Source: Nitrospirota bacterium
Lineage (GTDB): Bacteria; Nitrospirota; Thermodesulfovibrionia; Thermodesulfovibrionales; SM23-35
Assembly: GCA_013388435.1 (NCBI GenBank)
Contig: JACAFE010000050.1
Span: 1-54,283, forward strand
DNA: 54,283 nucleotides
Direction of reading: 5' to 3'
The position numbers and the translations under genes were made by a program. Positions 1 through 8,431 of this stretch are shown piece by piece. The notes beneath the pieces are model-generated. The model did no database searches and was not told where the DNA came from. It saw only the letters and a list, made by a program, of their open reading frames with translations. Each line of letters opens with the position of its first letter. Position 1 is the first letter of the stretch.

Positions 1-138
1 TATCAATGCTGTCCAAATCTGTATCATAAGAGCATTCGGAGATGTCCCTACAAAGGTCTTTATCTTCAGATTCTGTTTTATGGTCTTGAAAAATATTTCC
101 ACCTGCCATCTATCCTTGTTGTTATCTCTCACATTAAA
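1..138 (-). pseudogene. IS4-family transposase, C-terminal fragment
   Basis: Read on the minus strand, this stretch encodes the residues KDRWQVEIFFKTIKQ followed by NLKIKTFVGTSPNALMIQ. This is the well-known segment around the catalytic glutamate of IS4-type DDE transposases, where the Glu of WQVE is the third acidic residue. The frame is open to the window edge, so the 3' part may continue outside. Upstream, homology stops at about position 138 and an in-frame TAA lies at 157-159. No start or first two catalytic Asp residues are present, so this is a truncated copy. The break coincides with an IS21-like end sequence. Confidence 0.75.
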
Positions 139-170
139 CTGACCAAAAAACTCAAATTAAATTGACCACT
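134..170. mobile_element. Possible IS21-like terminal repeat pair (relic end)
   Basis: Two direct 12-base copies of TTAAA[C/T]TGACCA occur at 134-145 and 157-168, 23 bases apart. Repeated TGGTCAATTT-type motifs at their ends are typical of IS21-family elements. No istA or istB gene is present beside them. They abut the break in the IS4 transposase fragment, so this may be the scar of a second insertion. The assignment rests on motif resemblance only. Confidence 0.3.
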
Positions 171-280
171 ATAAAATAAAGAAAAGGCAAGGAGGAAGGG
201 GCTATTAATGTACTGATTTTTACTTTTTGTATATGAGAAACTAAAATATGTTTTAGGTATTTTTATGTAAAAAATAACAA

Positions 281-706
281 ATGGTAATACAAATTCAGAT
301 GGCATATGTAATTTTTACAACACCTCGTAAGGCGAAGATACTACTCAAGCACCTGAAGGCGAAGGGGCTGATAGTAGAGGAGACAGACATGCCCGAGTAT
401 TTAATAACCATAAGGGATCCTGGCCCATACATACCGACTGAGCTAAAGAAATCTGTAAAGATCAAAGAATTTCAGGGGCGATTTGCTGATTTTTTAAAGG
501 ATGCTGGAAAACTTGGGAAGATGCTATTTAGTAAGGGTTTTACTGTAGGAGATGCAGTCAAGATAACGAGTGGGGTATATGAAGGATTTTCTGGGATAGT
601 GAAGAGGGTCAATGAGAACGTAGAAATAGAGATAAGCGTATTTGGAAAGATAGTGGTAGATGTATTTCAAGAGGAGCAACTTGAAAAGATAGCGACGAGT
701 TTTTAG
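281..706 (+). CDS. KOW-domain protein, NusG C-terminal-like
   Basis: This 141-residue protein ends in a KOW module (about residues 88-137: FTVGDAVKITSGVYEGFSG, then a hydrophobic beta pattern), as in the C-terminal domain of NusG/Spt5 transcription factors. The first 85 residues start with a short NGN-like strand (AYVIFTT) but do not match a full NGN domain that I recognise. The first ATG (281) has no clear ribosome binding site, and Met7 (299) is an alternative start. Codon use (GAG, AAG, CTG, GGG) is richer in G than in neighbouring genes, and the gene lies between mobile-element debris and a broken gene. It may be transferred or truncated. A role in transcription elongation is only inferred from KOW. 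Confidence 0.6.
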   Translation: MVIQIQMAYVIFTTPRKAKILLKHLKAKGLIVEETDMPEYLITIRDPGPYIPTELKKSVKIKEFQGRFADFLKDAGKLGKMLFSKGFTVGDAVKITSGVYEGFSGIVKRVNENVEIEISVFGKIVVDVFQEEQLEKIATSF

Positions 707-846
707 CTCAGTGTTTTCTTCATCATTAGATCGCATGAATAAACAATGTGGGAAACAGCTCTTAAAAGAAAATACACAAAAATCTTGATATTACCAACGA
801 ATACAATTTCTTGAAATTATAGAAGAATACTGGTATAAATATATAC

Positions 847-1046
847 ATGCAGGTAGAAAATCAATTTCAAAGCTTTGTTCCAAAAATATATTCAGCCGAG
901 AAAATTTACGAGATGTTCCTTTCTTTAGGATATCCAGAAGACAAGATTTTAGATCCCACATATAAAAGAAAGAAGAATTTGACTTTGCAAGAGAGGATAT
1001 TCTTGGTGTCAAAAAGATTTTTCGGGGTATTGACGTAACTATTTGA
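847..1046 (+). pseudogene. Frameshifted N-terminal remnant, possibly of a type IIG restriction-modification enzyme
   Basis: The first part reads MQVENQFQSFVPKIYSAEKI and continues with YEMFLSLGYPEDKILDPTYK. After the AAGAAAGAAGAA stretch near 967 the sense continues in another frame as EEFDFAREDILGVKKIFRGI and ends at TGA 1044-1046. The combined reading (Lys/Arg-rich turn, then FDF-x-x-ED) resembles, from memory, the start of Eco57I-like combined methylase/nuclease proteins. No methylase motifs follow. Neither frame alone makes a convincing protein. The resemblance needs a database search, so confidence is low. Confidence 0.3.
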
Positions 1047-1202
1047 TTTTATTAAGATTAATTAATTGCATAATATTAAAAGGAAAGGATGAATATTTTG
1101 ACGGTACTTTTGACGGTATAAAATTATGCCATATAGAAAAAAATACTTATAAATCAATATGTAAGATAAATAATACGTTCCCCTTCAGCTCCACCATAAT
1201 AT
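1047..1202. other. Non-coding AT-rich gap with a short tandem duplication
   Basis: No gene is convincing here. The only structure seen is an 11-base direct repeat, TTTTGACGGTA, at 1096-1106 and 1108-1118. A weak ORF runs through but has no ribosome binding site or recognisable product. The stretch separates the restriction-modification remnant from the 3' end of the ABC permease pair. Confidence 0.4.
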
Positions 1203-2003
1203 TTATTTTATTTCTATTCTATATTTATCTCTTAATTCATCACCGAGTATATTAAAACAAAACGCTGTAACAGCTATCATAAATCCTGGTATAAAAACAA
1301 TCCATGGTGCAGAAGCTATATAAATTCTACCTGCGCTAACCATTGAACCCCATGTAGCCATTGGTGGTTGCGCACCAAGTCCGAGAAAGCTCAAAGAAGC
1401 TTCTGTAATTATATAGCCCCCCATTTTTATTCCTGTCATGACAATAAGAAGAGGGATACATTGAGGTATTATATGTTTCAATAATATTCTTATATTTGAA
1501 CAACCAATCGCTTTTGCCGCTTCAATATAAGTAGATTCTTTTATTGTTAAAACATACCCTCTTATAATTCTCGCAAAAGGAGCCCATCCTACTGCTACAA
1601 TTGCTATGATTACAGTATATATCCCGGGTGGAAAAAGAATTGATATAGCAATTGCGAGTAATAAGGAAGGAAAAGATAAGATAAAATCAACAAAAGACAT
1701 AATTGACGTATCAATAATCCCTCCATAGTATCCTGAAATTACACCGGCAATCAGACCAATCGACATTGAAAAAATTGCAGCAGTTAGCGCTATACCTATT
1801 GAAATCCTTCCACCATATAATATTCTTGAAAAAATATCTCTGCCTTTATTGTCTGTTCCCATCAAATGTTCTGCTCCGGGCGCTGTTTTTATACAATCAA
1901 GATTAATAGCATTCGGTTCATATTTTGTAATATAATGTGCCGTTACTGATAAAAAAGATATAATAATTAAAATTGCAAGAGAAATCTTACCCTTTAATTT
2001 CAT
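1203..2003 (-). CDS. ABC transporter permease, DppC/OppC type (peptide/nickel family)
   Basis: This inner-membrane permease has 266 residues. It has an N-terminal membrane segment (about 8-25) and a short periplasmic stretch with the family signature HLMGTDNKGRDIFSRILYGG (about 45-65). Further membrane helices follow, with the cytoplasmic EAA loop EAAKAIGCSNIRILLKHIIP (about 160-180), which docks to the ATPase. It partners the permease upstream, overlapping it by 17 bases. No DppD/DppF ATPase or binding protein follows, because the downstream DNA is mobile-element debris. The substrate (peptide, nickel or other) cannot be read from the permease. Confidence 0.88.
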   Translation of the reverse strand: MKLKGKISLAILIIISFLSVTAHYITKYEPNAINLDCIKTAPGAEHLMGTDNKGRDIFSRILYGGRISIGIALTAAIFSMSIGLIAGVISGYYGGIIDTSIMSFVDFILSFPSLLLAIAISILFPPGIYTVIIAIVAVGWAPFARIIRGYVLTIKESTYIEAAKAIGCSNIRILLKHIIPQCIPLLIVMTGIKMGGYIITEASLSFLGLGAQPPMATWGSMVSAGRIYIASAPWIVFIPGFMIAVTAFCFNILGDELRDKYRIEIK

Positions 2004-2907
2004 ACATGCTTACTCTCGGATCAATAAAATGATAAATCAAATCTACAAGAGTATTGATTATTACAAAAGCAAAAGTGCCAATAATCACACATCCCATAAT
2101 AACAGGATAATCTCTTTTCAGAATACCCTCCATTATAAATCTTCCAATACCATCCCAGCCGAATATGGTTTCTGTAAGTACTGCACCATTAATGTAACTT
2201 GCAAAATCAAGGCCAATAACGGTTATTATTGGAATAAGTGCATTTTTCGTTACATGTATTAAATTCACCTTTATTTCGGATATCCCTTTGGATCTGGCTG
2301 TATTTATATACGGCATTCCAAATATATCTATTAGAGTAGTTTTTGTTACTCTTGATAACATTGACATTGCAGGTATAGAAAGTGTTAATGCAGGAAGAAA
2401 AATAAATTTAAAATTCCCTGTACCTGATGGTGGAAATAACTTAAATTTCAGGCTGAATAAAAGCATTATCACAAGTCCGCCCCAGAAAACTGGTATACTC
2501 AAACCCATCAAAGTTATAAATGAAAATAACTTATCAATCCATTTATCCTTTTTCCATGCACATATAAAACCAAGAAACATGCCTGAAGGCACAGCAATAA
2601 TCATGGCAGTTAATGACAGCATTAATGTATTTGGGAATTTTTTTAAGAGATCATCAAAAACTTTTCTATTTGTATAGTATGATCTTCCGAATTCTCCCCG
2701 CGCCAAAAGTTTTACATAACTAAAATATTGTGAGAAAACATCTTTATTAATACCTAACTCTTTTCTTAATTTGTCTATTACTTCAGGTTGTGCTCTTTCT
2801 CCAACCAAATTTAATACAGGGTCACCAGGCAATGCTTTTGTAATAGAAAAAGTAACAAAAGTGACTCCTATTAGAATGAGGATGAATATCAGAATTTTTT
2901 TGAACAA
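1987..2907 (-). CDS. ABC transporter permease, DppB/OppB type
   Basis: The first permease of the pair has about 306 residues. It carries the N-terminal helix with the GVTFVTFSITKALPGDP family signature, several further helices and an EAA-type loop (NTARSKGISEIKVNLIHVTK). The given start is TTG at 2907. A strong AGGAGG lies further upstream (2927-2932), about 7 bases before an in-frame ATC at 2917-2919. Starting there would give the usual family N-terminus with KYLFKKIL. An ATC start, or a mutated ATG, is therefore possible. It is the first gene of a two-gene unit on the minus strand. Confidence 0.87.
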   Translation of the reverse strand: MFKKILIFILILIGVTFVTFSITKALPGDPVLNLVGERAQPEVIDKLRKELGINKDVFSQYFSYVKLLARGEFGRSYYTNRKVFDDLLKKFPNTLMLSLTAMIIAVPSGMFLGFICAWKKDKWIDKLFSFITLMGLSIPVFWGGLVIMLLFSLKFKLFPPSGTGNFKFIFLPALTLSIPAMSMLSRVTKTTLIDIFGMPYINTARSKGISEIKVNLIHVTKNALIPIITVIGLDFASYINGAVLTETIFGWDGIGRFIMEGILKRDYPVIMGCVIIGTFAFVIINTLVDLIYHFIDPRVSMYEIKG

Positions 2908-2985
2908 ATATTTACAGATAGTGTTTCCTCCTCTTAAATATTCAACAGAATGTATAATACAAAATTCATATTGATTTTTTTAAGT

Positions 2986-2999
2986 CCTGAAAATTCAGG
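2986..2999. promoter_or_regulatory. Short dyad CCTGAA-AA-TTCAGG
   Basis: A perfect 6-base inverted repeat with a 2-base spacer lies between the permease pair and the small secreted-protein gene. The same arms recur with a 6-base spacer at 3488-3505. The loop is too short for a good RNA hairpin, so an operator or chance is more likely than a terminator. Confidence 0.25.
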
Positions 3000-3142
3000 C
3001 GAATTATTCTAATTCTTCTTTGAAAAATGACAACAATTATTCAATGTTTTTATCAGCTCGAAAAATATTAGTTAATATTATATGTCTTGAAAATATTGAA
3101 GATTCTAAAATGAATTCAGCATGATACAGGACAGGCTATAAT

Positions 3143-3481
3143 TTAAAATATTGATCTTATTCTGCCAGTTCTTTTGTCAATAATTACAGTATCAACGACT
3201 CTACCTTTTTGATTGATTATTTCTGCCTGAAAAAAATTCTGGGATTCGATAATGCGGTGGACTCTAATTCCTTTTTGCGGGACATAAAATTGTATAACAA
3301 TTTCATTTGCTTCAGTTGTGCTTTTAACTACTCTTTTTGCACCATACCAGCCGCCTTTATAACTTCGCCAATAATGTCCGTATGGACACTGAACAGGGTT
3401 ATTATTCTCCTTCTGCTCAGTTGCTTCAGCTATTAACGGTAATATAAAAATAAATGCTATGAATATTGTAGTAATTTTCAA
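3143..3481 (-). CDS. Small secreted protein of unknown function, PepSY-like C-terminus
   Basis: This 112-residue protein has a clear signal peptide (KITTIFIAFIFILPLIAEA) and is presumably periplasmic. The mature part has CPYGHYWRSYKGGWYGAKR and ends with a strand-rich segment (VVDTVIIDKRTGRIRSIF) that resembles the end of PepSY-type or similar small beta domains. The start is TTG, preceded by AGGTGAG a few bases upstream. It is the last gene downstream of the two-component/Spy-like set on the same strand, suggesting co-regulation. I do not recognise the family. Confidence 0.6.
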   Translation of the reverse strand: MKITTIFIAFIFILPLIAEATEQKENNNPVQCPYGHYWRSYKGGWYGAKRVVKSTTEANEIVIQFYVPQKGIRVHRIIESQNFFQAEIINQKGRVVDTVIIDKRTGRIRSIF

Positions 3482-3487
3482 AACTCA

Positions 3488-3505
3488 CCTGAAATTATAT
3501 TCAGG
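3488..3505. promoter_or_regulatory. Inverted repeat CCTGAA-N6-TTCAGG
   Basis: Six-base arms flank a 6-base loop between the Spy-like gene and the next small secreted-protein gene. It could attenuate transcription or be an operator. The same arms are found at 2986-2999 on the other side of that gene. Confidence 0.3.
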
Positions 3506-3547
3506 AAGCTTATCGCCGCCTGTTTTAGGTTAATACAGATAATTGTT

Positions 3548-3910
3548 TTATACAATGTTTATTATACCTTTTATATTCAACTTGCTACAATTTGTTTTTC
3601 TTAAAATTTTTGAAGATATTTTTGCTTCATCTGCTTTTTTCATTATAGTTGCTCTAATATTATTTATTTCTTTCCTGAGCATAGCAATTTTATCTCTATC
3701 AGGGTTTTTCTTTATAAACTCTTTTCTAAGTTCGAGTTTTTTCTCGATTATTTTTTCTCTAAGATTTAAAGTTTCCCTGTAAAACTTTTTAATTGAATCT
3801 TCACTTAAATATTTAACATTAAGGGGTTCCTTATTATTATCAGCATATAAAAAAGACAGGAAAATAAGATTAATGGTAAGTGCAAGTATTACTACCACCT
3901 CCTTCCGCAA
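3548..3910 (-). CDS. Spy/CpxP-like periplasmic helical protein
   Basis: This 120-residue protein has a signal peptide (about 1-23, ending FLYADN) followed by a charged, all-helical mature domain rich in Lys, Glu and Arg (LREKIIEKKLELRKEFIKKN; IAMLRKEINNIRATIMKKAD). That layout is seen in Spy, CpxP and zinc-resistance-associated chaperone-like proteins, although the LTxxQ motifs are not clear. The start is TTG with a strong AAGGAGG about 7 bases upstream. It lies directly downstream of an OmpR-type regulator and kinase, as Spy-like genes often do. A role in sensing or buffering envelope stress is inferred. Confidence 0.6.
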   Translation of the reverse strand: MRKEVVVILALTINLIFLSFLYADNNKEPLNVKYLSEDSIKKFYRETLNLREKIIEKKLELRKEFIKKNPDRDKIAMLRKEINNIRATIMKKADEAKISSKILRKTNCSKLNIKGIINIV

Positions 3911-3980
3911 CTTATACCTCCTTTCTTTCTTCTAAGATACTACCTAAATATGAAAGGTTAACGAAAAAATTATGAAAAAA

Positions 3981-5357
3981 TTATGAATTAGGCAGATAGA
4001 TTTCAAAAGATGTGCCTTTCCCAATTTCACTATTAACAATAATTTTCCCACCATGTGCTTCAATAAGCTCTTTTGCAATTGTTAAACCTATACCAATTCC
4101 TCCTTCAGAAGCTTTATAAAATCTTTCAAAAATATACGGTAGTTCATCTTTCTTAATTCCTATTCCTGTGTCAGAAATTGTTATTTTACCCAAATCACCT
4201 TCAATATCTGCCTTAATAATTACCTGTCCACCTTTATTAGTAGCTTTTAAAGCATTTGTAAGCAAATTTATTATTATTTGACTTAATTTTTCAGGATCAG
4301 CATAAACTTTTAAATTATCTTTACAATCTAACCCGAGACTTACTCCTTTATCTGAAAAGATTTTTTCAAATCTTCCTTTGATATTATTAAGAAATGTTTT
4401 TATTTCTACATATTCTTTTTTTAATTCAAGTCCACTTGCTTCTGCTTTTGTAAGCTCTTCTATTGCCTCAATAAGACGCTTAAGCCTTGATGTTTCTTCA
4501 AGCAAAGATTGGAGCCTCTCTGTATCAGTCTTTATAAGTCCATCAAGCATTCCCTCAATTTCACCTTGCATAACTGTTAAAGGAGTTCTGAGCTCATGCG
4601 CGATATTTGCTGTTAATTTTCTCCTGAGCGATTCGTGACGTTCTAAATTTTCTGCCATAATGTTGAAAGTATTTCCTAAAACACTTATTTCATCTTTGCC
4701 CGATACAGATACCCTGCTCTTTATATTACCTTCGCTTATCTGTTTAGCAGCTTCTGTTAGATTCTTAATTGGTTTTGTAAGTTTTCTTGAAAATATAAAA
4801 CTTAAAATCAAAGAAAGTCCGCCAAGAATTAAAACAGAGAGAATAAGGAATCTATTTGACCTCATCATAAATATTGTTTCTTTCCCCTGAGTCTGCTGGA
4901 TAATCATTGGATTAATTTCAAGGGTACCGATGTCTTTGCCACCAAGAAACAAAGGATAGCCTATAAAATTTGAATTAGTTCTGGAAGAATTTATATTTTC
5001 CTGTTGATAGCCTGAAATTGCTTCTATTCTTCTTTTCATCAAAGGAGGCATTGTATTTACAGCAATAGCTGTATTCATAAGTTCATTCCTATTAGAATCA
5101 TAAATTTTTATTTCATATCCAAGGAGTAAAGCCCAGATCGTATTTGAAATTAAAGCGTCTTTATTCCAGCCTGAATATCTTTCATAAGAACCTTCTATAG
5201 ATGCCAATAGTTTGTATATTTTATCTTCAGCTTCTCCTTCAAGATATTCTTCAAAATCGCTGATTATCATTTCTCTTAGAAATAATGATGCTGATAGAGA
5301 AATCATAGAAACAGAAAAAAGCAGCAAGAGATATTTAGTCCACAAGCTTTTAAACAT
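3981..5357 (-). CDS. Sensor histidine kinase (envelope-stress type)
   Basis: This 458-residue inner-membrane kinase has a first membrane helix (about 8-27), a periplasmic sensor stretch (about 28-165), a second helix (about 170-190) and a HAMP linker. HisKA follows with the phospho-acceptor in ANIAHELRTPLTVMQGE (about 247-263), then a HATPase domain with N box IIINLLTNALKATN, G1 ISDTGIGIKK, F box FERFYKA and G2 GIGIGLTIAKEL. The start overlaps the regulator gene by 8 bases, so the two are translated together. With the Spy-like gene next to it, a BaeS/CpxA-like job is plausible. The signal is unknown. Confidence 0.92.
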   Translation of the reverse strand: MFKSLWTKYLLLLFSVSMISLSASLFLREMIISDFEEYLEGEAEDKIYKLLASIEGSYERYSGWNKDALISNTIWALLLGYEIKIYDSNRNELMNTAIAVNTMPPLMKRRIEAISGYQQENINSSRTNSNFIGYPLFLGGKDIGTLEINPMIIQQTQGKETIFMMRSNRFLILSVLILGGLSLILSFIFSRKLTKPIKNLTEAAKQISEGNIKSRVSVSGKDEISVLGNTFNIMAENLERHESLRRKLTANIAHELRTPLTVMQGEIEGMLDGLIKTDTERLQSLLEETSRLKRLIEAIEELTKAEASGLELKKEYVEIKTFLNNIKGRFEKIFSDKGVSLGLDCKDNLKVYADPEKLSQIIINLLTNALKATNKGGQVIIKADIEGDLGKITISDTGIGIKKDELPYIFERFYKASEGGIGIGLTIAKELIEAHGGKIIVNSEIGKGTSFEIYLPNS

Positions 5358-6048
5358 CCTTGATACCGGTAAACTTGTAACCTACTCCATAAATTGTGTG
5401 GATGAATACGGGATTTCGCGGATCATCTTCAATTTTCTGCCTTATATTTTTTATATGTGCATCTATGCTTCTTTCATACCCTTCAAATTGGTATCCGAGC
5501 GCAAGATCAACAAGTTCGCTTCTTGTGAATACTCTACCCGGTGACCCTGCAAGGACAGCAAGTATTTTTAATTCAGTTGGAGTGAGAGCTATTACTTTAT
5601 CTGACTTTTTTACAATATAACTTCTCTGATCAATCATTAACAAATTATTATTAAAACTGACAGGCTCTGATGCAGACAATTCCTTTCTTTTATATCTTTT
5701 AAGCACAGCCTTAACTCTTGCAACAAGTTCTTTTGGACTAAATGGTTTTACTACATAATCATCTGCGCCAAGACCGAAACCAGCTACACGTTCTTCTTCT
5801 GAAGATTTTGCGGTAAGCATTATAATTGGAAAATCACCTATGTCTTTAAGTTCCTGACAAACTTGTTCACCGCTTAAATCAGGAAGCATAAGGTCAAGAA
5901 TCACTAAAAGCGGAGGATTATTTAATGCAAGAGTTATTGCTTCTTTACCTTTATCGGCAGTAACAACATCATAACCTGCACCTTCAAGATAGACTTTAAC
6001 TATTCTTGCTATTTTTGCATCATCTTCAACTATCAGAATTGGTTGCAT
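5350..6048 (-). CDS. OmpR-family response regulator
   Basis: This 232-residue protein has a receiver domain (1-115) with acidic pocket E8-D9-D10, phospho-acceptor Asp52 (LVILDLMLPD) and the conserved Lys in VKPFSPKEL. The C-terminal winged helix (about 130-230) has SIDAHIKNIRQKIEDDPRNP and the terminal YGVGYKF signature. It is the partner of the overlapping kinase and probably controls the downstream Spy-like gene. No clear ribosome binding site precedes the ATG. A 7-base dyad lies 27-46 bases upstream and might be its own operator. Confidence 0.93.
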   Translation of the reverse strand: MQPILIVEDDAKIARIVKVYLEGAGYDVVTADKGKEAITLALNNPPLLVILDLMLPDLSGEQVCQELKDIGDFPIIMLTAKSSEEERVAGFGLGADDYVVKPFSPKELVARVKAVLKRYKRKELSASEPVSFNNNLLMIDQRSYIVKKSDKVIALTPTELKILAVLAGSPGRVFTRSELVDLALGYQFEGYERSIDAHIKNIRQKIEDDPRNPVFIHTIYGVGYKFTGIKDV

Positions 6049-6074
6049 TTTGTGTTAAAAATTTATTTTTAATT

Positions 6075-6094
6075 GAGTAATGGAAAAATTACTC
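6075..6094. promoter_or_regulatory. Inverted repeat upstream of the response regulator gene
   Basis: Arms GAGTAAT and ATTACTC flank GGAAAA, 27-46 bases before the regulator ATG. No T-run follows on the minus strand, so an operator or leader hairpin is likelier than a terminator for ftsH. Autoregulation is a guess. Confidence 0.3.
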
Positions 6095-6224
6095 TTCTCC
6101 TACTAAATCGAGTTTTAATAAAATACTTCTCCTCAGCTTCTTTAATCTTTTTCAGCCTTCCCTTCATTTTCTATCTTATTTTTTATTGCTATTAATGCAA
6201 CATAAGTATTATTTCAAAACAAAT

Positions 6225-8075
6225 TCAATTACCTATTTCTATAAGCCTTTTTAATTCTTCACCTTCAAGAACCTCTTTTTCAAGCAGCACAGATGCAATT
6301 TGTTTTAATTTTTCGATGCGTTCACTGAGTATCTGCCTGGCTTTTTGGTATGATTCAATAAGGATTCTTTTAACCTCCTCATCAATTTCACGTGCAGTAA
6401 ATTCGCTATAGTCCTTCTGTTGATTCCATGGTGTTTCAAGGAACAAAGGCCTGCCTTTATCAAATGAAACAGGTCCAAGTTTATCGCTCATTCCATAAGC
6501 TCTTACCATGCTTGTTGCCATTTCAGTTGCCTTATCAAGGTCATTTTTTGCTCCAGTTGATGCTTCACCGAATATTATTTCTTCTGCTGCTTTACCACCA
6601 AGCATTACAGCCATCCTGTCAAGTAGCTCGGATTTTGTAAGAAGATACCTGTCTTCAGTTGGAAGCTGAATTGTATAGCCAAGAGCAGCAATACCTCTCG
6701 GTATAATAGAAACCCTTCTGACAGGGTCAGCGTTTGGCAAAACACTTGCTACAATTGCATGACCGCTTTCATGATATGCAACTCTTTCACGCTCCTGTTT
6801 ATTTATAACCCTGCTCTTCTTTTCGAGTCCTGCTATAACTCTTTCAATAGCTTCCTCAAAATCCTCCATTTCAATTACATCTTTATTTTTTCTTACTGCA
6901 AGCAAAGCAGCTTCATTAACAATATTTGCTATGTCAGCACCTACCATTCCGGGTGTCATTGATGCAAGTACTTTTAAATCAACATCATTACCAAGCTTTA
7001 CTTTTTTTGTGTGTACTTTGAAAATTTCCTCTCTTCCTTTTATATCAGGCCTATCAACAAGAATATGTCTATCAAATCTTCCCGGTCTTAACAATGCCTG
7101 ATCAAGAATTTCAGGTCTGTTTGTAGCAGCCATAATAATTACGCCTTTTTTAGTATCAAATCCATCCATTTCAGTAAGAAGTTGTGTTAAAGTTTGTTCT
7201 TTTTCATCTACACCACCAACAGGATTTATACCCCTTGATTTGCCCATTGCATCTATTTCATCAATGAAAATTATACATGGAGCAAGCTTCTCAGCCTGTG
7301 CAAAGAGATCTCTCACCCTCGCCGCACCTACTCCTACAAACATCTCTACAAAATCAGAGCCGCTTATACTAAGGAATGCTACCTTTGCCTCTCCTGCAAC
7401 AGCTCTTGCAAGCAATGTTTTTCCAGTGCCAGGAGGTCCTACGAGCAAAATTCCCTTTGGTATTTTTCCACCGAGACTCTGAAATTTTTGGGGATTTTTC
7501 AGAAATTCTATAACTTCCTTTAATTCTTCCTCAGCCTCGTCAACTCCTGCAACATCTTCAAAAGTAATTTTTGTTTCACCCTCAACATATACCTTTGCTT
7601 TGCTTTTTCCAACAGCCATAAAACCCCCGCCACCCGGGGAACCAATTTTTTTCAGTAAATAGCCCCAAATAGCTATAAATATCAACATTGGCAATATCCA
7701 TGAAAGCAAAGTCTTAAACCACGTGATTTCCTGTTTGGCAGTAAAAGTTATACCTTTTTCGGTAAGCTCCTTAACAAGATCAGGATCATCCATTCTGACG
7801 ACATAGAATATTTGCGTTTCTTTTAAAGGCTGTATTGTTTGATCTTTTCCTTTACGAAGAGTTTCGAGTCTTTCGCGTGCACCTTTAACAAATTTACCTT
7901 CAATAGCAGTCTGGGTTATAACTAAATCATTAATCAATCCATCCTTTATAAGAGTCTTAAATTCACTGTATGTGATTGTTGTAATCTCTTTACTTAGCAG
8001 ATAATTTTCAAGGACTATAATTACAGTAAGAGCAATTAAGAAATAAATTATAGTAAATTTTGTTTTCTTTTCCAT
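6225..8075 (-). CDS. ftsH: ATP-dependent zinc metalloprotease FtsH
   Basis: This membrane-anchored AAA+ protease of about 616 residues degrades misfolded and regulatory membrane proteins as a hexamer. It has an N-terminal helix (about 8-27), a periplasmic domain, a second helix (about 125-142), a glycine-rich linker and an AAA domain. The AAA domain has Walker A GPPGTGKT, Walker B FIDEIDA and the second-region motif [20 protein letters not shown]. The protease domain carries the zinc motif HESGH. I chose ATG 8075, which has AGGTGG 5 bases upstream. The GTG at 8084 overlaps that site. It is monocistronic or leads the minus strand toward the regulator gene. Confidence 0.97.
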   Translation of the reverse strand: MEKKTKFTIIYFLIALTVIIVLENYLLSKEITTITYSEFKTLIKDGLINDLVITQTAIEGKFVKGARERLETLRKGKDQTIQPLKETQIFYVVRMDDPDLVKELTEKGITFTAKQEITWFKTLLSWILPMLIFIAIWGYLLKKIGSPGGGGFMAVGKSKAKVYVEGETKITFEDVAGVDEAEEELKEVIEFLKNPQKFQSLGGKIPKGILLVGPPGTGKTLLARAVAGEAKVAFLSISGSDFVEMFVGVGAARVRDLFAQAEKLAPCIIFIDEIDAMGKSRGINPVGGVDEKEQTLTQLLTEMDGFDTKKGVIIMAATNRPEILDQALLRPGRFDRHILVDRPDIKGREEIFKVHTKKVKLGNDVDLKVLASMTPGMVGADIANIVNEAALLAVRKNKDVIEMEDFEEAIERVIAGLEKKSRVINKQERERVAYHESGHAIVASVLPNADPVRRVSIIPRGIAALGYTIQLPTEDRYLLTKSELLDRMAVMLGGKAAEEIIFGEASTGAKNDLDKATEMATSMVRAYGMSDKLGPVSFDKGRPLFLETPWNQQKDYSEFTAREIDEEVKRILIESYQKARQILSERIEKLKQIASVLLEKEVLEGEELKRLIEIGN

Positions 8076-8207
8076 ATTAGCCACCTTTCTAAATTATAAC
8101 CTATAAGATTATAAAATAGTCAGGGAATTATAATAAGAATCTATTCAACAAAAGGGTTTATTTGATAAAGAGAGATAACAACCCCCTAACCTCCTTAACA
8201 AATTTAA

Positions 8208-8247
8208 TAGCGTTTATTGCGTTTATAGCGTTATTGCGTTCATTGAG
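8208..8247 (-). repeat. Short minisatellite of ACGC-containing units
   Basis: On the minus strand about four units of the AACGCAATGA/AACGCTATAA type follow one another, with the ACGC cores 8 or 10 bases apart. The unit matches the 16-unit array at the right end of the window. It forms the tail of dispersed repeat copy A. Confidence 0.7.
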
Positions 8248-8390
8248 TTCAATTAAAACCGAACAGCTCAAAGCGTAAACAAAAAGGCTGAAGACAAATA
8301 GCGAAGAGCTAACAGCGAAGAGCAAATATCAAAGAGTAAACGACTAATAACATAAGCAAATGGCGATAATTCAATTGTATTTTTCTAATT
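8208..8390 (-). repeat. Dispersed intergenic repeat, copy A (reverse orientation)
   Basis: This region between ftsH and corA has no gene. Read on the minus strand it contains ATTGAATTATCGCCATTTGC, then TTATGTTATTAGTCGTTTAC, then words such as GCTCTTCGCTATTTG, and ends in an AACGCAAT-type minisatellite (8208-8247). The same sequence of blocks occurs at the right end of the window, and part of it at about 14.9-15.0 kb. The copies have diverged. No coding frame or transposase is associated. Confidence 0.7.
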
Positions 8391-8431
8391 AAATGTATTT
8401 TTGGGGCAAAACTTTTTATAATTTTATTAAA

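Noticed and set aside
1043-1255. 70-residue plus-strand frame over the permease 3' end
   Set aside because: Low-complexity hydrophobic frame overlapping the permease stop; no support as a gene.
2029-2677. Plus-strand frames opposite the permease genes
   Set aside because: They are shadows of the permease coding strand.
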